The notes under the pieces are model-generated. The model was not told where the DNA came from, made no database searches, and worked only from the letters and a program-made list of their open reading frames with translations. This document shows, piece after piece, positions 1 through 14,649 of a DNA stretch of 64,000 nt. Position 1 is the stretch's first letter; each line of letters opens with the position of its first letter. Source of the DNA: Ooceraea biroi (taxonomy: Eukaryota; Arthropoda; Insecta; Hymenoptera; Formicidae). The stretch spans positions 1,860,001 to 1,924,000 of the forward strand of contig NC_039506.1 of the NCBI RefSeq assembly GCF_003672135.1, given 5' to 3'. Position numbers and translations under genes: made by a program.

Positions 1-1728
1 CATTCTCTGAAGAAAATATTGTTATATACAAAATGTAACGCTGTTGTAAATGTAATCCTGAGAAAAAGTTGCATAATATTTTTACAGTAATCAATAATGT
101 TGACTCTTGCATGTGACCGAAAGCAAACACTCGCGAAGCGTTATAAAGGGTGTAAAATTGATTTAGCTTCAGTCAACATTAGGTGCACGCAGAAATTATC
201 TCTGTGTTTATTCATGGTAATGAAACTGCTGGTGTAGAATCCGTTTTCGCATAATTGTAGCAACTCAACACACTGCACACGCAAAGTGACCGCTCTTCTT
301 TTTGAAAGCAGTCGCGAGAAAACACGTGTTGCAGAAGCAAGTGTGTAGCGTGGAATATAAAAAAAAGCAAAAACAGTAATTCCTGATACACTCGATAAAT
401 AACAAATGTTCACCAATTAATGCATTGTGTTATACGTTACGCAATTTTAATGCACGAATTATCTTGAACTATTGTGTATGCACATTTCTTAATAAGTCAC
501 AAAAGACCCGAGTTGACGACTTTGCAACACATATTGGAATAGCTCTGTTCGTCAATATTCCACATTTTATATGCTCTTACACAAGATGTCTTTGTGTATG
601 ATCATCACGTAATATTTTACGACCGTAAATCACGCGTTATTAATTAAATTAAGAGATTAGTGGTACACCACCATATACCCGCTCATTCGCTCTTCACTCG
701 ATATGTGCGTAAAAAGCTTTGGTGAATTATAAGTGCATTGTCTCGCAATTACTAATTACATCTCCCTATAGTTTCATTGATTACCCGTACGTTACAAAGT
801 CATATGAGGAAGACGTTCTTGTTCGAACATATCATGTGTATATGAACACATTCTATGTATCACGATGAATTCTTGATAAAACGTTAAAGTGACATATTAT
901 GTTGATTTTAGCTTAATCGTATTATTCAACCAATGGAACATCTTCCTCGAGACTCTTAAGAGTACCCCTAATAAGGCTATTATTTCTGTTAGACTATATA
1001 CCATTACTGTACCGTCAACTATATACAAGCTAGCAAAAATGCTGTACCATAAAAAACACATTACGTGTTGTACATGTTGAGAAAAGATTAAGCGTGATCG
1101 CTATATAATAAACCATACCGGCAGTTCCCTTAGTGCAGCGGCCGCCTTTCCTACGACGGCACATATCATACCTGTTTTGCGAAATAAAAATCGAGAGTAT
1201 GAAATCATCAAAATAGATTGTGAAAATTATAATAAATATCATCGCGGGTGTATATAGCGCAAAAGGAAACAGTGCGCTTTAAATCTTTGAAAATATACGC
1301 ATCAAGACCATTAAAACAAAACTCTATTTTCGATAGAAAAATTCTCTGTAAAAACTTTGCAAAGATTTTTAAGGAAAAAGTTAAACTAAAATTGTTTATA
1401 TAGAATTTATTATTTGTCATTAAGAATTTCTTATTTGCGAAGGAAAATTTTTCCATCGAGAATGCATGTATCGTTACGAAACAGATGTGTAAAAATTAAA
1501 CAAGTGTAAAAATATTCGAATTAATTACTGTTCCTAGGAAATCTAATGCTCACTCATGCTATTGTATTATGGCTATATCATAAAAGTAATAAACTTATCA
1601 TTAGAGTAAAAAAACAGAAAATCTGAATTATATCAGATGACATCGTTCCTGCAAATACTTTTGTGAATCGTCACCGAGTTAAAGTAAGTTAGCGTAAATA
1701 AACTGTTTTGCGGATTAGACACTCTTAC
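1..1728. other. Left flank, no recognised exon
   Basis: This AT-rich stretch lies 3' of the last recognised exon of the minus-strand metalloproteinase. On the minus strand I looked for the next expected exons (a short LDLC-type exon and the exon with the HExxH zinc site) and did not find them. A weak candidate follows a CAG acceptor near 1171. It is open for about 22 codons in the expected phase, but its resemblance to the paralog's exon 10 is too faint to call. Nothing else is supported here. Confidence 0.5.
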
Positions 1729-4700
1729 TTTGTAACGGCAACGGCAATGTCGTATACAGGAAGTCTCCTCTCCCGGAAAAGGTATTTGCCCATGTCGGTC
1801 AGAGCGGCTGCCGAGTCGATTGCGTCTCTTCCCACGCGATTCCTTTCTAAGTACGGTGTCGCGTCTCGTCCCTGTTTAGAACACAATTTTGCTTTATACG
1901 CGAAGTGTATCTCGTTGCAGTCATATCTTTTTTATCTCTCGTAAATTCTGGGTTGTCGTAAGATAGGCTTTAAAAATTTTCAGATACGACAAACTCGCGT
2001 ATCTTGTAAGATCCACTAATTGCGCTAGCCATATTTTGTTTGTGTATCATTTTAACATTGCTAAATCATCTCTCTTACCCTTGAGATAATTATTCCCGCT
2101 ATACTGATACGTATTTTTGGCCCCTTCAGTAACTTATACCTTAGATCTACTCCGTTCCAAAAGGATACGAAGTATCTCTTTATCTGCACGTTATCGCCGC
2201 CGTGCAATCTAAAACGAAAAGATCATATTCGCTTGAGTATTGCTTAAATGTACGTAGTCTTAAAGGATGTATCAATCAACCTACCTGTACCCATCGTAAT
2301 CCACAATACAAAGGATTTCCGGGTAAATAACGTAGGGTGCTTCGCGTTTCGATCTGTTATTGATTGAACGCTTAATTCTATATCTCTTGGCTAAATGGTC
2401 GGGTTCCATAAGCGCTGAAATATACATACTTGTAAAATAAAAATTTATAAAAGTATTTTTCTCAAAAAGCCCACAATTAACAAGAATTTTGGTGTATAAT
2501 AATGTGTATAATAATGACTTACAAAAGTCGCTATACTCGTCGCTGGTAGATTGATACACTTTTTTGAAAATAACGTGGTGAGTAGTATATTTTAAATCTT
2601 CGCTTCTAGTAACATTGGGCAGTAATTCGGGTTCGTAAAGGGCTGGCGATTTGCTCACTACTTCTTGTAGAACCCGTTCTGGCAGTGGTCGAATTACTAA
2701 TTCTGAACCGATGGTTCCATCCTGAATAAAAAAGTATCGTATATTTTAACAAAATGGATTAAAAATATCGGATGAATGTAATTAATCAATTCAGGATCAA
2801 CTTTTCTTAAAGCCTTTGTCTCTGGAGTAAAATTTACTTTACAAGAAATTTTTATAAAAAAGAAATTTTAATAACTTATTATAAAAAGGAATAAAAGAAT
2901 AGAATTCTCCGCGATTTTTTCAATTATAATGTAACAACAAATGGAAGTAATTGTGTTTTTCTTTCTTTTTAAGAATAAAAGTATTTATCTTTTAAAATAA
3001 TCACAATTAAATTACATAAACAGATTCAAGTAGTATGTGTTGCAGCATACGCTTCGTTGTAATTAATTGTAACTAACTGTGACTATAACAGTCTCTCGAA
3101 ACAACCGCAATATTCTTTTCCTGCAAACAAACTGCGCTAAAAGAAGTACATATTGTACATAAAATAAAATTAGATAAAAAGATGAAATTTCGCAAGTTCA
3201 ATTTGAGTGCACTTATATTATATTGAAAGCAATTGAAACAATCATGTTCAATCACTGAACTATTCTACAATTATAATCTGAGCAATGTTACATTTAACAT
3301 TATGTGAATTTTGCATTTGCAAGACTTTAACTATTCGTGGATATATAACGGTCTATGAATCATGTTCATATATTAGTTGAGTTGCACATTAAAGCGAGCG
3401 TTTCTCTTGCAGGTTTCGAACGTGTTTTGCAGCGTGTCGAATGATTCGAACGCACGGTATTCCCGATCTAGACACGATCGAGCCATTCGATCTGCAGTCT
3501 AAGAGGTACATTGGTCAGATCTCGAAGGAGGGAGAGTGAAAGCGAAAGGTCAGGGCACCACGGGGTCACTTAGAACAACGCTTTTATGGCGCATTATGTA
3601 ACCAAGCCATATTATGTACAAGCCTATATGGAATGGACGACATTACGGTTTCGCCTTCATTAAAATTTCATTGGAACTCCCACGCACAATTGCTGCCCGA
3701 GATTTTCGATATTCTTATTTATCCATTCTTGAAATACCTTTTATCATTGATTGCGAAAAATTAACAGAGATAAAAGATTTTTTATATAAAAAGTAACATT
3801 TACGAAACAAAAAATTTTAGAAAACGTGTTATATTAGTTATCAGTGTAAATACGTGTTTTGATGAGAAATAAAAAAATTATATATTAGTAAAAACAGCTT
3901 ATCATGATTAATAAGATTGTTATAATAATAATGGATCATTTAATTACTATACTCAGCGAGTATCAATGTAAATGTATGACTGTATACTTAAAAACTTTCA
4001 ACACTTTCAAGATCCGCAATCGAGAAGTTTTGTAAGAATTTCTTGATCGCATTACAGGAATAATTGCAGAGTTAGTCATTGTCAGAATGACCAAATCCTG
4101 CAACTGGTCGTACCATTAAAATTATATATGTGATAAATATGAGTATACGAGAAAACTCTGTGTAGTCACTTCCTCATAGAACGGTAATTAAGAACATTGT
4201 ACAGAAGAGAAGAGTAGAGAAGAGAAATCAAAGTCACGCTTGTTTGAACGCGAAATTATTAGAAACAACGTTCCCTTTTTTCTCTCAAAATTGCAGGCCG
4301 CAGGGAAAAGTAGGACCAATGTGCAAAAGTTTATATTAGCTTCTGTATTTCGAGGGTACAATGCCCTACACGTGGGACTTTATTTCGACTAGCGAGAAAA
4401 ACGGTCGGTTGCGAGTGCAGAGGGGAAATGTCAAAACCGCGATATCGCCAGTATTTAAGTAACTTCGCCTTATATGCTTCGCTGCACATTTGTTATAACC
4501 TTGCGCGTAGGTCTATGTGATTATGAAAATAAATTTACTTAGATATCTCTTATCCGAAGACAATTACAGAAGCTTGCATTCTTAAATATGAAGCAAATAT
4601 TTTTCTTACAACAATGCAAGATTAATCGCACTAATGCTTAGATTGAATATTTATAAAAAAAGAAAAAGAAAAAAACTTTTTTAAGAAATAAGATAACGAA

Positions 4701-7700
4701 TAATGCATACTTAATTAAGAAGACAATGAAAGAGATAATCTGTAGTCTCGTTAAAGTTAGATTATAATCTGTGTTCATTTAAGTAATATAATTTACAGCT
4801 GCGCAAACAATTTGAATTATTAAGGGAATTTAAGTCTCTCTCACTCAACTTCCTAACTACTTTGAAATTATAAATTGTTTTTAGTAAGTGCTTTACGTCC
4901 GTCTTGTCGTAAAAATGTTTCGTTGTGCGACACAATTGCGATATTGCTATAATTATAACATAGGTCCTAAGCGAGTCGTGTTGACGAAAGACGACCCACA
5001 ATAATAGGGTGGTGACGAAAGGGGCATTAAGAAAGAATGGTCGCTTACAACGCGCACTTTCCCATTCGTGTCCTGGTGTAGCAGAATGGAAGCCATGTTC
5101 TCCGCGTCTTGATAGATGTCACCGATATCCACGTCGACCTGGAATAAAAGGGATTATTAGGAACTCGTTTCGCCAAAAGCTACACATGTAATTAATTTTT
5201 TCGGATATTTTGACTCGGTAATTATTAACATCAAAAAGTAAAGAAAAATCTTTAAGTTTGCCAAAATTGTAAAATCCCAGTAATTACGTACGACGAAAAA
5301 AAGAACACTTACATCCTTCACTCTTTCGTAATGAAGACCGTCGGGTTGCGAAGCATTTCTAGTAACGGTCCACATTGGTAGGCTATTGGCCGTCAACAGT
5401 CCTTCCGTGGGCTTCAATGAAAGGCTGATATCTTTCCCGAAGGCCTTCAAGTGAATTTGCGGTTTCGCGTCCACGCTTCTTTTGTGCGCCATATGCAGCA
5501 CAGGCACAACTTCGTACGGCGGCACTACGGTTTGAGGGTGCAAAATAGATATTTATATTTTCTGTTAATCTCGTAATAGGCAATAAAGAGAGATTTTTAA
5601 TTTTGTAAACAATTAATTTCACAATATCAATATTAATGTTTGTTACATTTAGCACAGTTATATTTAATATTGTAGATTAATGGTTCTCTTTCTAATTAAT
5701 TTTTCTTTCTAATTTGTTACATTATCAAAAAATTTATTTAATAGGAGAACTCGACGACAGATAACAGAGATTCTTGCTAAAATTATCAGAACGGCGATTT
5801 TCGAGTGTGTTCCCGAAATCGATAAAATGGAAATCGATAAAAATTCATCGAGTATGATCCACGACGAAAAATTTGAGTTTAACAGCCTGTTGTCGACAGT
5901 TCGTAAAAAATATTTGCGCCTTTAATTCTTGATTTCATAGGTGAGCCTCCGAATCAAGCGGAAGGTGTAAGGGATGCAGAAAATAGCAATAGCCCGAAGA
6001 AAGACTAAAAAATGTCATCTGAGAGCTGAAGAACTGTCAGAACTTGTTCGTTTCAATCATTTTGAATATTAATCGCCAGAACTCAGAAGCACGTCGGTTT
6101 GAATCGCATTAGTCGATGACCCGATGTCTTCGTTGTTCTTTTTGTCTCGTTGGAAGGAACGGAACGTAAGAACGGAATAGCCGCGCGTACACGCTCGCCG
6201 CGAGTTACTTTTTGCTGTTATTACCAGACTCGTGTCCCGTATAAAACACCGATAGCATCTCTTCCCTTGTCATATGCTCGTGGATCTGAAACACAAATGA
6301 GTTTAAATAAACACGGGTGTCGCAATCTTACGCAATCGAGATCGTAATCATCATAATCCTGCACGTTTTGCTAATCGATTCATAAATAAATTCGCCACAG
6401 GATACGCAAACAGCGGCTGTAGACTGACGCGGTGTTCAATTTTCTAAATATAGCGATGTATAATAACGATGAACTGATTGAAGCAATAAATTAAAGAGAA
6501 TTTTTATCCAATCCAGATGTAAGTATCGCATCCGAACATTGCTGTTGTCTCAACGAAGAAATAAACGAGAGTAGAATGTGGAAAAAAATGTTCTGCAAGG
6601 TCTTTCGCAAGCGAATCTAACTTCCGGAATCTGCAATTTTATCATTATTCATCATTATGTTATTCTTCGTACATTTCTTCGTTTGCGCGTCTTGACAGTT
6701 CTGTGACTTCAATTTCGCTTTTTACTGGGCAAAATAATACTTCCTTGGCCGTATTATCGCACCGTAGAAACAGTAAGACAAAATGAGCGGTACAATAAAA
6801 TATAATTGGGTATGGTAATGCCGGTGGTGAAAAGACATCACGTTTCGTGCCATAAAAAATTACGCCACAAACAATAGTGCTACTGCATTGCGAGAGATTA
6901 CTCATACATATATTTGCAATTGAAATTTTGCATTTTATAATGCGATCTTTACGCAAGAGTAATTGATTAAATGACAATATATCTAGGCAATTATATAATA
7001 AGGCGAGACAATTTTCAAATATATTATGTTATGTAATTATGTCATTTATGTGAATGGAATTAAATTAAATCCATCAACTCGATGCAAATAATGATCTTGC
7101 ATGACTTAATAATCAACAATTCATCAATTTATTAATAATTATAGATAAATCAGCCGTGCTTCATCACACGGAAAGATCGACGTGCGAAGAATGTATGCCC
7201 ATGCATGTATGCTGACTCGGTATGCTCATTGTAATCGGTCGATAGGCTTTATTTAAACAGAGGCAGCGATTTTTCAAGTATTCTCAGAATCACGACTCGT
7301 CCGGTTTTGCAGCAGTCTGTAATCAACGAGTATATGCACGCATATTCAGTTTTCCAATCGCGTTTCAAGGTCTGCTTCTACCATTTAGCGGCACTTGCCG
7401 CACACGGTGTCACAGAAATCGAGCCGTATCAAAACGATCGAAGCCTGGGACTTCTAAAGGTCGGTTACTTTCGCTCACTATTAACAAGCGTCTGATCGAA
7501 AGTTGATCGATTTGCGCTATGGAATTTATTTTATTACCATTAATTATCTCTGTTTATGCGAAATTTTATTTACAGAAAGACTGCAGAAATCAGAATTTTA
7601 TAAAATACTATTATTCTTGCATTAAATCTTTCAATATGGAATATTATATCTTTTGTCCTCGAATCCTTAATTCTCGACGTAATGATTTCTGTAAATTTGT

Positions 7701-9480
7701 TAAAGATACACCTCGATGCGTTAATACCTTGATTCCATACGTCAGAAAAATTGTTCACGCAACGCTTCAGTCCCAACAATGAATTTTGTAATACTCGTTA
7801 AGCGTAACGCCAATCGCGTGTTTTAATCATAACGCGCTTCACGGATCTGTGAGCGCAACTGTCAATCGGCAGAAAGATACTGTCTTTTCTCCGTGAAAAG
7901 TAGATTATTCTTAGCCGAGTATTTCGATTTCGCTTTCCATCTTTGCCGGCCAACAAGTACATCCCGAAAGCATGCAAATCATGTGGAACGGCTGCCGGAA
8001 ATGGCGCGCGAAGGCAAATTTCTTGTCTGAAAGCAATTATCCGTATCATTTCCTAATAGCCGGAGATTTACGTAAGTTGGCGGACTGCCGGCGACCACTT
8101 TGCGATCCGTGATGATTCAATGATTATCGAGGAACGCCTCTTCATTGAATTATGATACTTAACTATTATTAAGTACCGGACCTCGTATTTTCCCATGCTC
8201 GATCATATTGATGCTGATCACAAGACGCAATATTTTCACAATATCTCTTGTCTAAATGGACCATTCTTTTCATCTCGATCTTGGCTTTGCTGATCGTTAT
8301 CTCGTTAATCGTTACAGGAACTGCATTTATTATTGTTTGTGTTTGTTAAAAGAAAAAAGATCGTACGCGAAAGCAAGGCAATATAACTGAACAAATGTCG
8401 AATGGTTCGATGATTTTATTGCAATTTCGTGCGTAAAGTTCTTACGTAAGTTGGAGGAGAGCCGGCCATTGACCACATTCGTGATGATTATCTACAACAA
8501 GATGACGCGTTCGACTGACGCGTGCTGAATCGTAACATGCCATTAATCGCGATCCCTTCTCTTCTTACACGCTTTCTCAATTACGATGCAACTATTGACA
8601 CGTAGTAATTGTCAATGTTATTTATCTCTGGTTAACAAGACTCATTCTAGGACCATAAAGCATGTCTCACGTATTCTCTTGTCGATTCTTAACGGAGAAA
8701 AATGTAAGTTAATGAGATTTTTTATCTTTCCGCGATAAATAATTGAAAAGAAATTTCCAAACAAAATAAATAGAGATCATGACAAAATACTATGACAAAT
8801 TTCGTTTTGTTCAAAAACTTTACGCAAATCCGAGCGAGATTACCGATGCGATCATCAGAATGATTACCTCGTAAATAATCCCGGCGCACCCAATAGGTGC
8901 GAGCAACGCAATTGAGTGTGGAATCAATTTTTAATAAGGCGTCATTAATTTTCTTCTCCTACGTTATCGAGCTCCATGTTAATTAATTATTCGCGTGCCG
9001 TAACTCCACTGAGTAATATGCAGAAATTACAGATGTACGCGCGAATTAAGGTTTACGAAACAAACGTATCATAAAGAATCGCATCGCAGAGAATAAAACA
9101 TTAAAAGAGAATTCTACGTTCCGCAGAATTTTTATATAATGCATGCGGAGAGAGAAGAGAAAACTAAATATATTATTAGAGTAAGTGAAGATAAAGATCA
9201 GAATAATGCGCGTAAATCAGAAGCTAAGACTACTGCTCACGCACCGTGAATCTATCCCGCAGCAACGTGATCAACAATTAAATCCATCGTCACATTCTGC
9301 GGCCGCTTTAATTCAGCAGAATTATCTCGTTGCGGACACGCGTGTGCTCTTTGTCTCAAAGAAGAAGTAATTGCACGGGATAAGAACACGTCCTTGGATA
9401 CTTGGCTATGAACTTACCTTGTGGCATCGTACGAGAGGTAGAATGATGGCCATGCAGAGAAGGACAAGGGCGCGAGTCAT
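1729..9480 (-). CDS. Reprolysin-like (M12B) metalloproteinase, venom-type, 5' part only
   Basis: Predicted secreted zinc metalloproteinase. Eight coding exons read on the minus strand: 9480-9418, 6285-6225, 5524-5313, 5138-5049, 2721-2523, 2414-2285, 2208-2079 and 1871-1729. Introns are GT-AG and the frame stays open for 342 codons. Exon 1 is a signal peptide beginning MTRALVLLCMAI, chosen because it ends in the same phase as the paralog's signal exon. Exons 2-5 are prodomain with no cysteine, so no cysteine switch is visible. Exon 6 carries RIKR (about 221-224) and RSKR (about 229-232), furin-type sites just before the first catalytic strand (YPEILCIVDYD). Exons 7 and 8 match the paralog at 37.4 kb (SFWNGVDLRY and DATPYLE blocks). 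Exons 2, 3, 4 and 7 have the same lengths as the paralog's (61, 212, 90, 130). The zinc-binding exons are not in the window. Two large introns (6286-9417 and 2722-5048) hold no exon I can see. Confidence 0.8.
2344..2379 (-). other. Tandem furin-type cleavage motifs in metalloproteinase prodomain
   Basis: Within exon 6 the translation reads RIKR, four spacer residues, then RSKR, directly upstream of the predicted start of the mature catalytic domain. Both fit the R-x-K-R furin consensus. The equivalent exon of the plus-strand paralog has only a single Lys-Lys pair and no R-x-K/R-R site. Confidence 0.7.
8069..8489. repeat. Diverged local duplication of a ~48-bp motif
   Basis: Two copies of a motif starting ACGTAAGTTGG occur at about 8069-8117 and 8443-8489, inside intron 1 of the minus-strand metalloproteinase. 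They share GCCGGC, GACCAC and GTGATGATT blocks in the same order with small indels. The spacer between them does not obviously align. Function unknown; it may be an old partial duplication. Confidence 0.4.
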
Positions 9481-12400
9481 TTTGCATAAAAATATTCCTG
9501 ACTGGTTGCGTCACATCGCTGAAACAGATAAACGTGGTCGCCTCGTAAATAAAAACGAAATGAAAATAATTAGCGTGATGTATACATGTGGGATGGTGAC
9601 AAATAACTTGAGCACTTCATTGCGCATTCATTCATTATTCATATATTCCATTTTCCCATCGATTTTCACTAACACCGGCTTTATTTTAAAAGATATTTAT
9701 CTGTTTGTAAAAATAGCGAGCCGAACACGCGCCAATTATTTACCTAAAGCCATCTCTTTACCCCGGCAATCGATATAATAAAACGACAAATCATGCGATG
9801 CACGGACGGAATCAACGTTTGAAATCCGAATGCATAGAGAAATCTGTGTGTGCACAGATTACTTATGAGACAGAAACTGCAAGATACTTTTGTGCTATTG
9901 ATATTGTATTCGATAACGCAACTGAGAGTCGTGTCCATTACACGATTGCATGAAAAGAGATATTCTGCTCACTGGCACACAAATATAGCGCAATAAAGAA
10001 ATCCCACGGTTATATAATTTTCGCTACACCCGGTGGGCGAAATGTGAAAACAAAAAATCGAAACTCAAACTAGATCCGCGATGAGTTCATGCATGCCTGG
10101 AACTGAAAACTACCGCAAAGCAAGGAGAAATGCGAGTGTGTGTCGAACATGCGCGAGTACAACGGGGGCGATCCCGGAAGGAAAGTTTACTTGCATCGGA
10201 TTAATGCTAACTCGCACTTTGGCGAGAACGTAGAACATAGAGCAAACAGATGTATTTCGTTTCGTTTCAAAGATTCTCGATGTAGAACAACAAAATCGAG
10301 AAAACGTGATGGCAATGAACACGTTGCGATCAGAATCGCGAAATGTAAAGCAGCACAAGTCCATTTTTCGTATTATAGCGCATCCCACGAGCATCGGCAA
10401 ATATTAATCGAGAAAAGTTGGAAAATTATATCCAGTTATAACTTTGATATTTATCAATACGATCGTAGGTACCAAAAATTATTCACTTTTCGAAGATAAT
10501 ATGAATTTAATTATAAGCAATTAAGAAACACCAATTTTCTTTCGTTCTGAAAATTTACTTTCTACATACATAGGTCGGTTTTCTTTCTGAAATTCAATTC
10601 TATGCTGGAAAAGATAAACCGTAAATCAAAGAGAGTATCTCGTGCGAATAGAGAAATCTATGGGAGTAACAAAAGCAATTGACTCACACGGGAGCAAAGA
10701 AGCGTGTGTCTTATTGTTTTAATAAGAGGTAATGACTTTTAGCCAACTGATATATTAAATCTTCGTGCTACAATTGCGATGGTTCCATGCTTTATTCTTT
10801 ATTGATACACCAGATTAAAATTTGAAGATTAAAATTTGATTAAGTATTCACAGTACACTATAGACAAAGAGGATTTATTGTATATTATTGCTTCATCCTG
10901 ATTGTCTCCGATCAAAAATCATTCAGGCAGTAATTACGAGAATCATTCATTAAGTAATTACAAGATTACATCGTGTTCAAGCATATTTTATGTGTATCTT
11001 TGTATTGTCGCTGCAGAATTCGTGTTGTTAACGTCGCGGATTGCGAATATCATAGACGTCATATAAAATTATTTCTTTTTTCATAAAATTAAAGGTATAT
11101 TACGTTCACCACAATTCAAAGTAAAAGAAAAAAACAAAAGATACTTATCACAACGGAAATCTCTAGTATCTAATTAGTTCACAGAAAAAAATGCTTTCAC
11201 CTAGAAGCTGGTTAACAATAGGATATGAATTTAGGCCATTCTAAGTTTGCGTTCTCAGTATGACAACTAATCTACTTTACACTTATTTGATCTTTACACT
11301 TATTTAAATGAAACCTTTTTGTAATTTGTGCGAAATTGTAAACAGTATAAAGAATATATAATATTTATTATGACAAGAGAATTTTATTGACAGCCTGACA
11401 GAAAAAAATAAAAGAATGATTTATTATTTAAAATGGCTAACTTATTCTGGATAGTAAAGTAAAAATGACATGAATAATGCAACATTTCTTTTTACGTGCG
11501 CTGACCTTGCAAAAACGAGTTTGAGCCATCGGTTGCATTATCAATATGACATTTTATTTATATCTCGTTTAGTTCAGTCGACTTAAAAATTATATTTTTT
11601 GTAAAAACGTGATCCGGCAATAAATTCCATACAAGCTAGAAGATAATAAATTACATAATTTATGTAAATAAAAATCGATTTATGTGTAGACAAAAAAAGG
11701 CCAATCAGTATAACGTCTATTTTAGTTAACTCAATCGTTAATTGATTTAATTGCGAAATTAAATTCTATATGTATATAATATATATTTATATAAGATCAA
11801 AGGCAACTTTTTACTAAAGGGGCAATCCAGCAGTAACTGTGAGAAAGTAAGAAATATTAAATTAAATTATGTATCATAAGTGCTATATAAATAGAAATCA
11901 GTTTGCATGGACAAAAGAACATCACTTTCGCTTGGCCTCGAGAACCGAATTTGGGCCATTGTCTGGGTTCCTGGCAACACCTAATTTGCTTCATTGTCTG
12001 GCGTTTCGTAGGCAAGCAAAACGAATGTACTCGCGCGCGGTCCTGTTTCGCGTGGTGTTAATTAGCATGGCGAATAATTGTGGGTTATAAATGTCAGCAT
12101 TACGCTCGGAAAACCAAAGATGAAGCTAAGTAAAGGGCAACAGGTTTCATCGCATTGCACACTGAGCCTGATTGCGAAAAGCAATTCCTCGCCTTCCTCG
12201 TCGAAGACGAGTAAACGGCACGATTCTCCTTCGTCTTGGCGATAGAATCGAGAGGAATAAAGTCAAGTCGATTTTATCGCTGCATGTACTCTATACCGTC
12301 GGCCACTTTCTTTTCGGATTAGGTAGAGAAGGCGATTGAGCGGCGTTTCGGATTAAGTGGTACGCGCGCGAAGCAATGGAAAGTAGTTCCGAGATCACCG

Positions 12401-14613
12401 GTCATCGATATCCGTATCAAATTCTTATCTATCTTATCCACTTTCTATGCCGCGTAATGTTTACACGTTGACTGCTAACGTAATCTCCTAACATATAACT
12501 TCTTGATATCATCGATCGTACGTTGCAATGTCGTAGAGAAGAGAAGAATGATGGAGCACAGATAAGGCGCTTTACATTTGCGTATAGATATTTCTCTCTC
12601 TTTTATATGTGTGTATATATACATATATATGGATCAATAATACACGACTTGTAATAGGTAGACCGTGAATTATTAACGTCATATCAAGAATTAAATTCTT
12701 GTCATAATTTGTAAAACTTAATTAACATTATACACATCATTAAATTTATATAGATTAAATATGAATGCTAAAATCGTTTGGTTGATCTTCTCTATTATGC
12801 GTTTCAGTTTTACTAGTTCCATTATAATTATACGATATATTTTGAACGATGTGGTTTGGCAGAAATTTATGGTATTTACTTTGTTGAAGGCCTCTTATGA
12901 CCAAGAATCGCTAATTTTATTACAGTGTGAATGTTTTCATTTCCTATTCACGGAGCGGATGGATACAATGTAGTGAGCTAATCGACGGCGACTCCATCCT
13001 GTCTGTCCCATTCAATGACTTTCCTTTGGACCAAGTACTTATGGATAGCAGGAAGTGTAATGAAAAGTGCTTACTTCCGGAATGCGAAAATACTGGTTAG
13101 ATATATATTGAGTGTCGTGAGAAATCGCGACTGCAGTCGCACTTCTATTTACTGCACTAGGCCACCATTGAAATTGAAATGATTCTATTACGATAATGTA
13201 TAATGTGAGTCGCATGTTGTCTTATACGTTTTCTGTCAAATGTATCATTACATTGTACTTTATTTTGTTGCACAGTGAAATAAATTAGATTTATGACTTG
13301 ATAAATCGATATATCGGCCATACAACGATAAAGAAAACAGAAATGAAGCATTTTCATACTTACGCAAAATAAGAAAGAACATATATATTTCAAGAACCTA
13401 TCGGCATCAGTATTAAAGTGAGATTCTTAATACGTGCTCGCGCCAGACAAGTTTCAAATAATAATTTAAATCTGAGATTTGAATGAGATACATGTGCGCG
13501 GTTCAAGGATAAACTAATAGCTATTTTTTTACGTTCAAACGATTAATTCTATTTTCGTAGCGCCGTCCGCATTAGACGAATTCCATCAGCGTAGCTGGAA
13601 TTTTTTATAATAAATTTTTCCTTAATCTTAACAAGGATATCAATGAAAAAAATATCTTAGAAATTATTATTGTCATACATAATTATTGTCATACATTACT
13701 GCACTTTTATTCGTGAAATATTTGGATTCAATATCCAACGTGTAATATTATATCTCGCAGGTGATAGGCATGCATCGCGCAATATGGTTCAGTCGCAGTG
13801 TTAACTTATATGTTCACTGGACTTTCTCTTATGGTCTAAACGAGAGGACAGCACCACCATAAGTGGCATTTGGAATATACAGCCTCGAGGACATACGCAG
13901 CCGCGAGGCACGAGGTATTCTCGTCTTTACGAACATTAATTTATACGGACCTGTCCGTCTGGTCTCATCGTTTCCGGTCTATTGGAAAAAAATAACTTCT
14001 CTTTGTGAGTGCGCATTTATCAAACAGGAACGCAGTTGCGTATGACATGTAGCTGCTGTATCGCTTTGCCATCTGTCACTGCAAATAATAATATGCGTGC
14101 CTATAAAAAGTTCTTGCTTTTTTTCTCCTTTAATCGCGTGAAGGCACGCGGACGAAATTATTTAAAGCTATCTCCTTCTTTATCTTGACCGCCTCGATTC
14201 AGCGGGGTGTCAGCAATCGAGATGCCGTCTGTGCTCTCTCTGTGTCTCAGGGACACGTCCACGAATCGAAATTGCTCCTCCCCGCCGTTTCCTTACACGC
14301 ATTCCGTAACTTGGCAGCGCTCACCAATGTGAGAACCATTCCGCCTTGATGCATTTTTCAGGTTCGACCTGGCTGACGGTCGACGCGGCCAACTCAAGGA
14401 GTCCGGAAATCGGTTTTATGAGAATCACGAGCGCGCACCGTTCCCTCGAGAAAGAATCGAGGTCCTGCCGCAATCAGTCTCCCTTGAACACGTAGGAAAT
14501 GCATTTCGAGCGAGGACTTGATGAAATATACGAATAGATTTCCGGTAAAATTTCCTTTCACCTCCGCGGAAAGTCTTTGGCTTTCCGATTTTTAGTCATC
14601 TTGCGTTTTCACT

Positions 14614-14649
<36 letters not shown>

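Noticed and set aside
1100..1172. Possible exon 10 of the minus-strand metalloproteinase
   Set aside because: It has a CAG acceptor and the right phase, but similarity to the paralog is only a few residues and no exon 9 or zinc-site exon accompanies it.
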